From Gammaproteobacteria bacterium (GTDB lineage Bacteria > Pseudomonadota > Gammaproteobacteria > Natronospirales > REEB76): 64,000 bases of DNA. The stretch lies in assembly GCA_036383255.1 (NCBI GenBank), contig DASVOS010000004.1, positions 372,001-436,000 of the forward strand, read 5' to 3'. Positions 53,219 through 60,275 of this stretch are shown here, piece by piece. The position numbers and the translations under genes were made by a program. Every line of letters begins with the position of its first letter. The stretch's first letter is position 1. The notes below the pieces were generated by a model. That model saw only the letters and a program-made list of their open reading frames with translations. It searched no databases and was not told where the DNA came from.

Positions 53219-53282
53219 CAATCCCGCATATAAAGCGTCGCAATGAAGCCCCGCCGAGCGCAGCAGCTTTTATGCGGGATTG
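53219..53282. repeat. Palindromic repeat element, copy D (short, 64 bp)
   Basis: CAATCCCGCATA (53219-53230) pairs exactly with TATGCGGGATTG (53271-53282). The interior keeps only the ends of the family core, AAAGCGTCGC and GCCGAGCGCAGCAGCTTT, in the orientation opposite to copy B. It covers the VOC gene stop and follows the GGDEF-EAL stop. Confidence 0.7.
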
Positions 53283-53635
53283 TGGCAGACCGCCTCGATG
53301 TTGTTCCCATCCGGGTCCGTCACGAACGCCGCGTAGTAGGTCGGCGAGTAGTTCTCCCTGAGGCCCGGCTTGCCGTTGTCTTTGCCGCCGGCACCCATCG
53401 CAGCCTTGTAGAAGGCATCCACTGCCTTGCGGTCCTTGGTGCGGAACGCGAGATGCGCGATGGGCTTGGGCGCGGGACCCTGGCCGGCCCAGATGGTGGA
53501 ACCGCCGTCTTGTCCGATGCCGAAGCCGCCTTCGTACTCTGACACCAGCTTGTAGCCCAAGGGGGCGAGGGCCTTGGCATAGAAGGCCTTGGCCTTGTCA
53601 GCATCCGTGACGCTGAGGGAGATGTGGTCCAGCAT
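53270..53635 (-). CDS. VOC (glyoxalase/bleomycin-resistance) family protein
   Basis: The 121-residue single VOC domain has the first metal ligand in MLDHISLSV, a second His in IAHLAFRT and a Glu in DPDGNNIEAVCHN. It resembles small glyoxalase-like proteins with no fixed substrate. AGGAGA lies before the ATG. Its last five residues (CHNPA) are encoded inside repeat copy D. Confidence 0.85.
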   Translation of the reverse strand: MLDHISLSVTDADKAKAFYAKALAPLGYKLVSEYEGGFGIGQDGGSTIWAGQGPAPKPIAHLAFRTKDRKAVDAFYKAAMGAGGKDNGKPGLRENYSPTYYAAFVTDPDGNNIEAVCHNPA

Positions 53636-53768
53636 GGTCGTCTCCTGAAGTGAGTGGGGTGGATGCCATTAGGCCTCTGCATCGCGCACGCCGCTATCAA
53701 TAACCTGCATGTTTTCAGGTGCTTGGAGGCTGCAGGAATCTGACAGTCCGACCTCCCAGGCGGGGGTC

Positions 53769-53774
53769 TAAAAT
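53769..53774 (+). promoter_or_regulatory. Putative -10 element of a leaderless AraC transcript
   Basis: TAAAAT ends 6 nt before the ATG at 53781; the intervening GGCCGC is not a ribosome-binding site. Confidence 0.45.
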
Positions 53775-53780
53775 GGCCGC

Positions 53781-54599
53781 ATGTCGCGCGAATACACCCA
53801 GCTCTATTCCAGCCCGCTGGTCACGGTGGGCGACGTGCTGTGCTCGGAAGGCTGCGGCGATGGTCGCCACGAGGAGAGCTGCCCGGTGGCGAGCCTCGCC
53901 TTCGTGCGCAGCGGCACCTTCGTGCGGCGCGACCGCATGGGCAGGCACGTGGCGGACGCCACCCGCGTGGTGTTCTTCGACCCTGCCGAGCCTTACATGG
54001 TGGACCATCCGCTGCCGGGTGGCGACCGCTGCACCACCGTTTCCTTCGACCCCAAGACCCTGCGCGAGGCGCTCAAGCCCCGGCGCGGCGAGCCGGAGCG
54101 GGCCTTCGACCGGACCACGCTCGCCGGCAGCAGCGAGATCCACCTGCTGCACCGCGAGCTCCTGCTCGCCACCAAGCTCGGCGACGGGATCATGGTGGAG
54201 GAGACAGCGCTCGCGTTGCTGCAGCTCTGCGTGCAGGGCGAGGAGAGCGCACCGCGCTTGCGGGGCGCCGCGGCGAACCGCGCCGCCGAGCTCGCGGGCC
54301 AGGCCCAGGTGCTCATCGCCGAGTCATTCACGGGGAAGGTGACGCTCGAATCCCTGGCGGAGCAGCTCGACGTATCGCCGTTCCGCCTGTGCCGCGCGTT
54401 CCGCCAGGCCACCGGCGGCAGCCTGCACCAGCACCTCACCCGCCTGCGCCTCGTCACCGCCCTGGAGAAGCTGTCGCAGTACCGGGAGCGGATCACGGAT
54501 CTCGCGCTGGACCTCGGGTTCAGCAGCCACAGCCACTTCACCCATGCCTTCCGCGGCTACTTCGGCCGCGCGCCCTCCGCGTACCTGGAACGGACCTGA
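53781..54599 (+). CDS. AraC family transcriptional regulator
   Basis: The 272-residue protein has a cupin-like N-terminal sensing domain (VFFDPAEPYMVDHPLPGGDRCTTVSF) and a C-terminal double helix-turn-helix: VTLESLAEQLDVSPFRLCRAFRQATGGSLHQHLTRLRL and ITDLALDLGFSSHSHFTHAFRGYFGRAPSAYL. It is divergent from the VOC gene (145 bp), a likely target by position. It converges on the GAF-GGDEF gene with 4 nt between the stops. Confidence 0.88.
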   Translation: MSREYTQLYSSPLVTVGDVLCSEGCGDGRHEESCPVASLAFVRSGTFVRRDRMGRHVADATRVVFFDPAEPYMVDHPLPGGDRCTTVSFDPKTLREALKPRRGEPERAFDRTTLAGSSEIHLLHRELLLATKLGDGIMVEETALALLQLCVQGEESAPRLRGAAANRAAELAGQAQVLIAESFTGKVTLESLAEQLDVSPFRLCRAFRQATGGSLHQHLTRLRLVTALEKLSQYRERITDLALDLGFSSHSHFTHAFRGYFGRAPSAYLERT

Positions 54600-54603
54600 G
54601 GGC

Positions 54604-56667
54604 TCAGCCCCCGGCCGGCCCGTCGTGGCTCATGATGCGGTTGCGTCCGGCCTTCTTGGCGGCATAGAGCGCCGCGTCCGCCGCCGCCACCAGTTCTGAA
54701 GCAGGCACGCCGCGGCTCGCCACCAGCGAGGCGGTGCCGATGCTGAGCGTCACGTACTCCGACACCTGCGAGCTGCCGTGGGCGAGGCGCAGCGCCTCCA
54801 CCCGCGTGCGCAGAGACTCGGCGTAGCCGCGCGCCTGCTCCGGGTCCAGGTCCGGCAGCACCAGCGCGAACTCCTCGCCCCCGTAGCGCGCCACGAAGTC
54901 GGCGGGCCGCATCAGCCCATCCGCCAGCGCCTGGGCCACCAGCTTCAGGCACTCGTCGCCGCGCAGGTGGCCGTGGCTGTCGTTGAGCGCCTTGAAGTGG
55001 TCGAGGTCGGCCAGCATCAGCGTCAGCGGCCGGCCGGTGCGGGTGGCCCAGCGCCACTCGTGCGCCAGCACCTCGTCCAGGCGGCGCCGGTTCGGCACGC
55101 CGGTGAGCGCGTCGTAGGAGGAGATGCGGTGCAGCTCCAGGTTGGCGCGCTTGAGCTTGTCGTTCGCGTCGGCGAGCTCGCGGTTCACCAGCGCCACGTG
55201 GATCGCCCCCGCCACCTGGTCCGCCACCGCGCGGCACAGGCTCTGCACCTGCGGCGTGAAGCTGTCGCGGGCGGTGCTCTCCAGGTTCAGCACGCCCAGG
55301 GTGCGCTCGTGGTAGCGGATCGGCACCACGTACTCTGAACGCACGTCCGGATGGCCCACCACGTAGTCCGGATCGCCGGCGTCGGCATACACCAGCTGCG
55401 GCTCGCCGGTGCGCGCGCAGCGGCCGCACACGCCGACGCTGGTGCGCCACTCGTCGCCGCCGGGGATGCGCAGCTGCATCTCGCCGGACATGGTCTCGAT
55501 GATGAAGCGCGCGCCGCTGTCGTCCAGTACCAGGATGCTGGCGACCGCGACCCCGAGCTCCACCGCCAGGTAGTCGGTGACCTTGCGCAGCAGCGCGTGC
55601 AGGTCGTCGCCCTGGGTCGCGAGCCGCGACAGCCGGTTCAGCGTCTCCATCACCCGCGTGTGCTCGCGTAGCGCGGCGTTGAGGCGTGCGCCCTCGATGG
55701 CGCCGGCGATCTGCTCGGCGATGCTGGTGAACACCTGGCGTGCGTGCGGAGTGAAGCCCTGCGGGTTCGCGCTCTCCAGGTTCAATACCCCCAGCACCCG
55801 GCCGCGGTAGCGGATCGGGACCACGAACTCGGCGCGCATGCCCGGCAGGCGCGACACGTAGTCGGACTCGGCCGCCACGTCCTCGATGTAGATGGCCTCT
55901 CCGGTGCGCACGCAACGCCCCGAGATGCCGGTGTCCACGCTCCACTCGCCGGCCGGCGCCACCCGTGGTGCGTTCTGGGCGAACACCTCCAGCACGAAGT
56001 TCCTGCCCGCGTCGTCCAGCAGCATGATGCTGGGCATGCACAGCGGGAAATGCGCGTTGATGTAGTCGGCGATCTGCTGCAGTAGCTCCGCTGGGCTGAG
56101 CGGCTCGAGCGCGATGCGCGAGACCTCGCTCATCACCTCGTTCAGCACCGCGTGTTCCATCAGCGTCTCGTACACGCGCGCGGCGTCTATCGGCCCCGCC
56201 ACCTGCTCGGCGACGGTCTCCAGGATCGGCAGCTGGTCGCAGAACGCGCCCTGTCGCGTGCTCTCCACGTTCAACACCGCGATCACCTCGCCGCGGTGGC
56301 GCACCGGCACGCACAGCTGGGCGCGCACGCCGGGCGTGGTCTCTATGTAATGGGGGACCTGTGTCACGTCGTCGTAGAGCGCGGGCTTGCCGCTCGCGGC
56401 GACCTCACCCACCACGCCGAGGCCCAGCGGGCGGGTGAAGCCGGGAGTGATGCCGGTGGGGACGTCCGAGCGCACCGCCTCGCACACGAAACGCTGGCGC
56501 TCCTTGCCGACGCTGGCGAAGGCGATGAAGTCCCAGCCGAAGTGCCGGTACAGGGCCTCGGTCACGCGGGCCAGCATCGGGCGCAGCTCGAGGTCGCCGC
56601 TCGCGATGCGAGCGATCTCGTTCAGCGCCTTCAGGTGGCGTTCCGCGGAGTTCCCCGTCTCGGACAT
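54604..56667 (-). CDS. Triple-GAF diguanylate cyclase
   Basis: The 687-residue soluble protein has three GAF domains in tandem (about residues 20-165, 185-335 and 350-505; each ends in a VLNVES/VLNLES signature) and a C-terminal GGDEF cyclase with active GGEEF and an intact inhibitory site RPAD just upstream. It should make c-di-GMP under control of small ligands bound by the GAF domains. The last two GAF domains are clearly similar (SGRCVRTGEAIYIEDV, CGRCARTGEPQLVYAD) and carry a conserved Cys, perhaps redox-sensitive. Confidence 0.9.
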   Translation of the reverse strand: MSETGNSAERHLKALNEIARIASGDLELRPMLARVTEALYRHFGWDFIAFASVGKERQRFVCEAVRSDVPTGITPGFTRPLGLGVVGEVAASGKPALYDDVTQVPHYIETTPGVRAQLCVPVRHRGEVIAVLNVESTRQGAFCDQLPILETVAEQVAGPIDAARVYETLMEHAVLNEVMSEVSRIALEPLSPAELLQQIADYINAHFPLCMPSIMLLDDAGRNFVLEVFAQNAPRVAPAGEWSVDTGISGRCVRTGEAIYIEDVAAESDYVSRLPGMRAEFVVPIRYRGRVLGVLNLESANPQGFTPHARQVFTSIAEQIAGAIEGARLNAALREHTRVMETLNRLSRLATQGDDLHALLRKVTDYLAVELGVAVASILVLDDSGARFIIETMSGEMQLRIPGGDEWRTSVGVCGRCARTGEPQLVYADAGDPDYVVGHPDVRSEYVVPIRYHERTLGVLNLESTARDSFTPQVQSLCRAVADQVAGAIHVALVNRELADANDKLKRANLELHRISSYDALTGVPNRRRLDEVLAHEWRWATRTGRPLTLMLADLDHFKALNDSHGHLRGDECLKLVAQALADGLMRPADFVARYGGEEFALVLPDLDPEQARGYAESLRTRVEALRLAHGSSQVSEYVTLSIGTASLVASRGVPASELVAAADAALYAAKKAGRNRIMSHDGPAGG

Positions 56668-56788
56668 GCTCGATCGCCGCTATGGCCGGCGCCGCCTTCC
56701 CTGGGCCCGCCGCCGTGGTTGTCTCATCCGCCGTCCCGGCAAATGTCCAATCCTGATGTTAAACCCGACACGCTCGCGCGTCTTGGCA

Positions 56789-56794
56789 TAGGAT
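56789..56794 (+). promoter_or_regulatory. Putative -10 element of a leaderless GDCCVxC transcript
   Basis: TAGGAT ends 7 nt before the ATG at 56802. No Shine-Dalgarno sequence precedes that start or the alternative ATG at 56793. Confidence 0.4.
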
Positions 56795-56801
56795 GTTCCC
56801 C

Positions 56802-57035
56802 ATGCCGCGCCTGATCCTCGTCTCGACCCTCATCTGCCCCGCCTGTGGATACGCGGAGATGGGGACCATGCCAACCGATGCCTGCCAGTACCTCTACGAG
56901 TGCTCCGCCTGCCGCGCGCTGCACAGACCCAAGGCCGGCGACTGCTGCGTGTACTGCTCCTACGGCTCGGTGCCCTGTCCACCGAAGCAGAGCCTCGGCC
57001 GCGACACGGGCGGCAAGCCCGCCTGGTGCCGCTAG
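56802..57035 (+). CDS. GDCCVxC-motif cysteine-rich small protein
   Basis: The 77-residue protein has paired metal-binding motifs CPAC and CSAC followed by GDCCVYCSYG and VPCPP. This is the signature of the GDCCVxC family, some members of which carry selenocysteine. All positions are Cys here. Function is unknown; a metal- or redox-binding role is likely. The start at 56802 (MPRLILVS) is preferred because it lies 7 nt after TAGGAT. Part of its 3' end is copied at 57789. Confidence 0.78.
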   Translation: MPRLILVSTLICPACGYAEMGTMPTDACQYLYECSACRALHRPKAGDCCVYCSYGSVPCPPKQSLGRDTGGKPAWCR

Positions 57036-57039
57036 TTCG

Positions 57040-57693
57040 TCAGAAATCCCAACGAGCCGAGGCAAGCCACTCGCGCGAGCCATTCTGATTGCCGTGCCTG
57101 TATTCGAGCCCTGCGCTGAACGGGCCGGCGGAGTGGTAACGCGCCGCCAGCGATATGACGTTCTCGCGCGCGTCCTGGCGCATATATATAACCCCAGAAG
57201 GTGCACGTTTGAACTCTAGAGCGGAATTGTCGTGCTCCAGGGCGGCATCCACCTCCAGCGCATCAGCCACTTCAGCCCGGACACCGACGGCCAACCATGG
57301 CGTGTGGTCGGACTGGGTCACCGAAATGCCTGGTCTCTCATACTTGGTGGAGTTGGCGCCGTAGCCTAATAGGCTGACGAGTTCGACTCGCTCTCCCAAC
57401 GGCAGCCGATAACCGACGCCCAAGCGGTAGTCATCCAGGGTCAGCTCGGGCTGGAATGGCGGGATCACTATGCCGATCGTCTGCTCGAAGCGGTTGTGCT
57501 GATATGAGCCTTCCACGAGGAACCCACCGCCGATGTCCCAGTCGCCACCCAATCGATATCCGTCGCCACCGCTGAAACCGTAGTCATTGCTCTGCTTGGA
57601 ATAGGCCAGGTCGAGATAGTCATAACCGAGGTTTCCCGCCGAAGCGGCGAAGCTCATCCCCCACAGCAGAAGTCCGCATACCCACATTCTCAT
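57040..57693 (-). CDS. Outer-membrane beta-barrel protein, duplicate 1
   Basis: The 217-residue protein has a signal peptide ending FAASA and alternating beta strands throughout, finishing with the aromatic terminal strand WLASARWDF. An eight-strand barrel is likely. It is the paralogue of the gene at 57829: same length, matching N-terminal YDY...GYRLGGDWDIGGGFLVEGSYQHN pattern and same C-terminus, but low overall identity. The ligand is unknown. Confidence 0.75.
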   Translation of the reverse strand: MRMWVCGLLLWGMSFAASAGNLGYDYLDLAYSKQSNDYGFSGGDGYRLGGDWDIGGGFLVEGSYQHNRFEQTIGIVIPPFQPELTLDDYRLGVGYRLPLGERVELVSLLGYGANSTKYERPGISVTQSDHTPWLAVGVRAEVADALEVDAALEHDNSALEFKRAPSGVIYMRQDARENVISLAARYHSAGPFSAGLEYRHGNQNGSREWLASARWDF

Positions 57694-57713
57694 TCAGATT
57701 TTCCCATCGGTAG

Positions 57714-57780
57714 TTATTGTGCGCCCAGCAGCGGCGCTAGCGCCTTCTCAAGGCTCTCTTTCGTCACCGGCGTGCCGCCT
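57714..57780 (-). pseudogene. 3' fragment of a TlpA-like gene (duplication remnant)
   Basis: This segment matches the end of the intact tlpA-like gene at a fixed 800-bp offset with about 87% identity over 60 bp. It encodes GGTPVTKESLEKALAPLLGAQ-like residues where the intact gene has GGTPVTEESLEKVLAPLLKAQ. Nothing of the catalytic part remains. Confidence 0.85.
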
Positions 57781-57788
57781 AGATGACT

Positions 57789-57821
57789 GCGACACGCGGC
57801 AAGCCCGCCTGGTGCCGCTAG
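57789..57821 (+). pseudogene. 3' fragment of the GDCCVxC gene (duplication remnant)
   Basis: The last 33 bp, including the stop TAG, repeat the 3' end of the GDCCVxC gene (57001-57035) with a 2-bp deletion and otherwise near-identity. It abuts the tlpA fragment and marks the duplication junction. Confidence 0.85.
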
Positions 57822-57828
57822 CCTCCTC

Positions 57829-58482
57829 TCAGAAATACCAGCGACCCGAGAGCAGCCACGCGCCTCCGCTGGCCGAGTGGTTGTCTCGTGAGACATAGCG
57901 CATCCCATAATCCAGGCCCACCGAGAACCGGTCCGTGGCGTGGAAGCGCAGTGCCCCCGTCAAAACCAGTTCGCGGGCATCCAGGTCTATGGCCGTCCCG
58001 AAGCGGCCCTCGTCGCGTGCCAGTATGCCGCGGTTATCCAGGTCCGCCGTCAGCTCCAGTTCCCAGCGTTCCGTCGTGAGCGTGCGCAGCCCGAACTCCA
58101 GGCCTGCGCCGTTGCGCGACATCGCGCCGAAGTAGGGATCGTGCGTATCGAGACGCAGGTTCACGAGGTAGAGGCCAGCGAACAGGTCAGTGGATGGAGT
58201 AGCCGCACTTCGGAAAGCCAGCTCCAGCCGGCGCCGGTCGATCCCGGCGTCACCACCCGGGTTGGCGGTGGGAGCGGACTCATGGCGGATCTCGGCACTG
58301 AGGAAGAACCGGTCCATGACAGCGTAACTCCCCTCCAGCAGGTAGCCCTGTCCAGTGCCCAGGCCGGGCTCAGCGCCGCTGGTGTAGCCTGCTCCGAGAT
58401 AGCTGTAGTCGAAGCCATCCGCGCGTACGGCCGCCGGTAGGAAAGCACTCAGCAACAGGATCCCCAACCAAATCACGCGCAT
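57829..58482 (-). CDS. Outer-membrane beta-barrel protein, duplicate 2
   Basis: The 217-residue paralogue of the 57040 gene has a signal peptide ending AVRA, FDYSYLGAGYTSG...GQGYLLEGSYAVMDRFFLSAEIRHE and the terminal strand WLLSGRWYF. GGGGGAG precedes the ATG. It follows tlpA (the genes run tlpA, barrel on the minus strand), though 31 nt separate it from the tlpA stop. An eight-strand barrel is likely; function is unknown. Confidence 0.75.
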   Translation of the reverse strand: MRVIWLGILLLSAFLPAAVRADGFDYSYLGAGYTSGAEPGLGTGQGYLLEGSYAVMDRFFLSAEIRHESAPTANPGGDAGIDRRRLELAFRSAATPSTDLFAGLYLVNLRLDTHDPYFGAMSRNGAGLEFGLRTLTTERWELELTADLDNRGILARDEGRFGTAIDLDARELVLTGALRFHATDRFSVGLDYGMRYVSRDNHSASGGAWLLSGRWYF

Positions 58483-58513
58483 GCATCACTCCCCCTTAGT
58501 CTTCCCAACCCGG

Positions 58514-59011
58514 TCATTGCGCCTTCAGCAGCGGCGCCAGCACCTTCTCCAGGCTCTCTTCCGTCACCGGCGTGCCGCCGGGCCAGAGCTTCGCGCGCAC
58601 GATGCCGTTCGCGTCGATCACGTAGGTCACGGGCAGCACCCGCGGCGCACGGAAGCCATCGTCCTCGGCCGTCTCCGCCACAAGGGCGGGATAGGAGAAC
58701 GGCGCCATGGCCTGTTTCACCAGCGCGAGATCCTTCGCCTCGTCCTCATCCAGCCCCACCAGCACCACGCCGCGCGGCGCATACTTCTTGGCGAACGCAT
58801 CCAGCAGCGGCATCTCCTCGCGGCAGGGTCCGCACCAGGTGGCCCACAGGTTCACCACCACGACCTTGCCCTTGAGCGCCGCGAGGTCGAAGGGCTTGCC
58901 GTCCAGCGTCATGCCCTTGAGCGGCGGTGCCGTATCGCCGGTGTCTAGTGCGTGCGCAGCCGGCAACCACGCGAGGGCGGCAAGAACGAGCAGGGTAGGC
59001 AAGGTACGCAT
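58514..59011 (-). CDS. TlpA-like periplasmic thioredoxin-fold disulfide reductase
   Basis: The 165-residue protein has a signal peptide (cleavage near AHA), the active site LWATWCGPCREEMP and the cis-Pro loop RVLPVTYVID. TlpA/ResA-type proteins reduce disulfides in the periplasm, for instance during cytochrome c maturation. The start at 59011 is 6 nt after a TATAGT box; the upstream in-frame ATG is less likely. Its 3' end is the template of the fragment at 57714. Confidence 0.88.
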   Translation of the reverse strand: MRTLPTLLVLAALAWLPAAHALDTGDTAPPLKGMTLDGKPFDLAALKGKVVVVNLWATWCGPCREEMPLLDAFAKKYAPRGVVLVGLDEDEAKDLALVKQAMAPFSYPALVAETAEDDGFRAPRVLPVTYVIDANGIVRAKLWPGGTPVTEESLEKVLAPLLKAQ

Positions 59012-59017
59012 GAGCCG

Positions 59018-59023
59018 ACTATA
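59018..59023 (-). promoter_or_regulatory. Putative -10 element of a leaderless tlpA-like transcript
   Basis: On the minus strand TATAGT is followed by CGGCTC (6 nt) and then ATG. No Shine-Dalgarno sequence is present. Confidence 0.45.
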
Positions 59024-59078
59024 AGGATTCACGCGTCCCGGGGCTATGCTTGGGGTGCCACTTTCGCTGGAGTCCCTC

Positions 59079-59585
59079 ATGCGCCGCCTCCTGTCCCTGC
59101 TGCTGTTGTTCACCCCCGCCGTCCTGGCCGCCGCACCCCAGGGGCTGGATGCCCTCGCCGGCTATGCCGGCCGCTGGAAGGCCGAGATCCATCGTTTCAA
59201 GACCGCCTACAGCGACCGGGGCGAGGACCTGTTCGAGCTGCGCAACGACTGCTGGCGCAGCGCCGGCTTCTTCGTCTGCGACCAGTTCGTGGGCGGCGAG
59301 TCCAAGGCCCTGCTGGTGTTCCTCTACGATGCCAAGAGCGGCGGCTATGCTAGCTATCCCATCGCCGCCGCCGGCGTTCCCGTGGTGCATCCCGGGGCGC
59401 TGGTCCTGCAGGGCCCGGTGTGGACCTTCCCCTGGGACACGGAGGAGGCGGGCAAGCTCACGCACTTCCGCGTCGTCAACACCTGGGAATCGGCCGACAG
59501 CATCCTGTTCCGCCAGGAATACTCCGCCGACGGCAAGCAGTGGACCCTGATGGCCGAGGGCCGCGAGACGCGCCTCAAGGATTAG
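59079..59585 (+). CDS. Secreted lipocalin-like family protein, paralogue 1
   Basis: The 168-residue protein has a signal peptide (cleavage near VLAAA) and a beta-rich domain of the DUF1579-like shape: LAGYAGRWKAEIHRFKTAYS, DCWRSAGFFVCDQFVGG, and a final SADGKQWTLMAEGRETRLKD. GGAG precedes the ATG at 59079. Two cysteines (DCW and FVCD) are shared with the two paralogues nearby. The function is not known. Confidence 0.7.
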   Translation: MRRLLSLLLLFTPAVLAAAPQGLDALAGYAGRWKAEIHRFKTAYSDRGEDLFELRNDCWRSAGFFVCDQFVGGESKALLVFLYDAKSGGYASYPIAAAGVPVVHPGALVLQGPVWTFPWDTEEAGKLTHFRVVNTWESADSILFRQEYSADGKQWTLMAEGRETRLKD

Positions 59586-59656
59586 CTTCTGTCAAACCGC
59601 ATGTGGCGGCGAAAAACGCTACCCTGTGCGCGTCCATATCCCCGGGGGTGATCCGC

Positions 59657-60181
59657 ATGAAGTCCCTGCTGTTCGCCGCGGCGCTCGCGGCTTCGAGCCT
59701 GCCCGCGCTGGCCGCCGATGCCACCTCGCCGCTGGACCGGCTCAACGTGTTCGCCGGCACCTGGAAGACCGAGTCCGAGAAGTTCGACACGCCCTACAGC
59801 AGCGCCGGCAAGGTCTCCTCCACCCTGGTTAACCAGTGCTGGAAGGCGGGCAACTTCTTCATCTGCAACCAGAGCGTCAACGGCCAGTCCGCCGTGCTGC
59901 TGGTGTTCACCTACAAGGGCGGCGACAGCTTCAACATCTCCAACATCCCCGCCGCCGGCGGCTACGCTTCCAACGGCTCGCTGGTGGTGAACGGCGGCGT
60001 CTGGACCTTCCCCGGCCAGACCCACAAGTTCGGCCAGGTGGTCTACTTCCGCACCGTCAACATCTACAGCGACAACGACGACCTGGACTACCGGGAAGAG
60101 TATTCGACCGACCAGCAGACCTGGACGCTGATGGCGAAAGGCCATGAGACCCGGCTGCGCAATCCCGCCACCGTCCCCTGA
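59657..60181 (+). CDS. Secreted lipocalin-like family protein, paralogue 2
   Basis: The 174-residue protein has a signal peptide (cleavage after ALA), LNVFAGTWKTESEKFDTPYSSAG, the pair QCWKAGNFFICNQSVNG and the terminal motif STDQQTWTLMAKGHETRLR. It lies 71 nt after paralogue 1 in the same direction and resembles it along its length, so a tandem duplication is clear. GGGGGTGA serves as ribosome-binding site. It converges with the EamA gene; the 94 bp between them hold nothing I can name. Confidence 0.7.
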   Translation: MKSLLFAAALAASSLPALAADATSPLDRLNVFAGTWKTESEKFDTPYSSAGKVSSTLVNQCWKAGNFFICNQSVNGQSAVLLVFTYKGGDSFNISNIPAAGGYASNGSLVVNGGVWTFPGQTHKFGQVVYFRTVNIYSDNDDLDYREEYSTDQQTWTLMAKGHETRLRNPATVP

Positions 60182-60275
60182 CGCTGATCTGAGTTGCATC
60201 ACCGGTTCTTGATCACGCGGCGGGTGCCCCTGCAGCGTTGGCGGTGTTGCGTCTACATATCTTCGACTAATGTGC

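Noticed and set aside
21892-53282. CRISPR array or insertion sequences
   Set aside because: The repeats are widely separated single copies with no spacers, no cas genes and no transposase frame inside.
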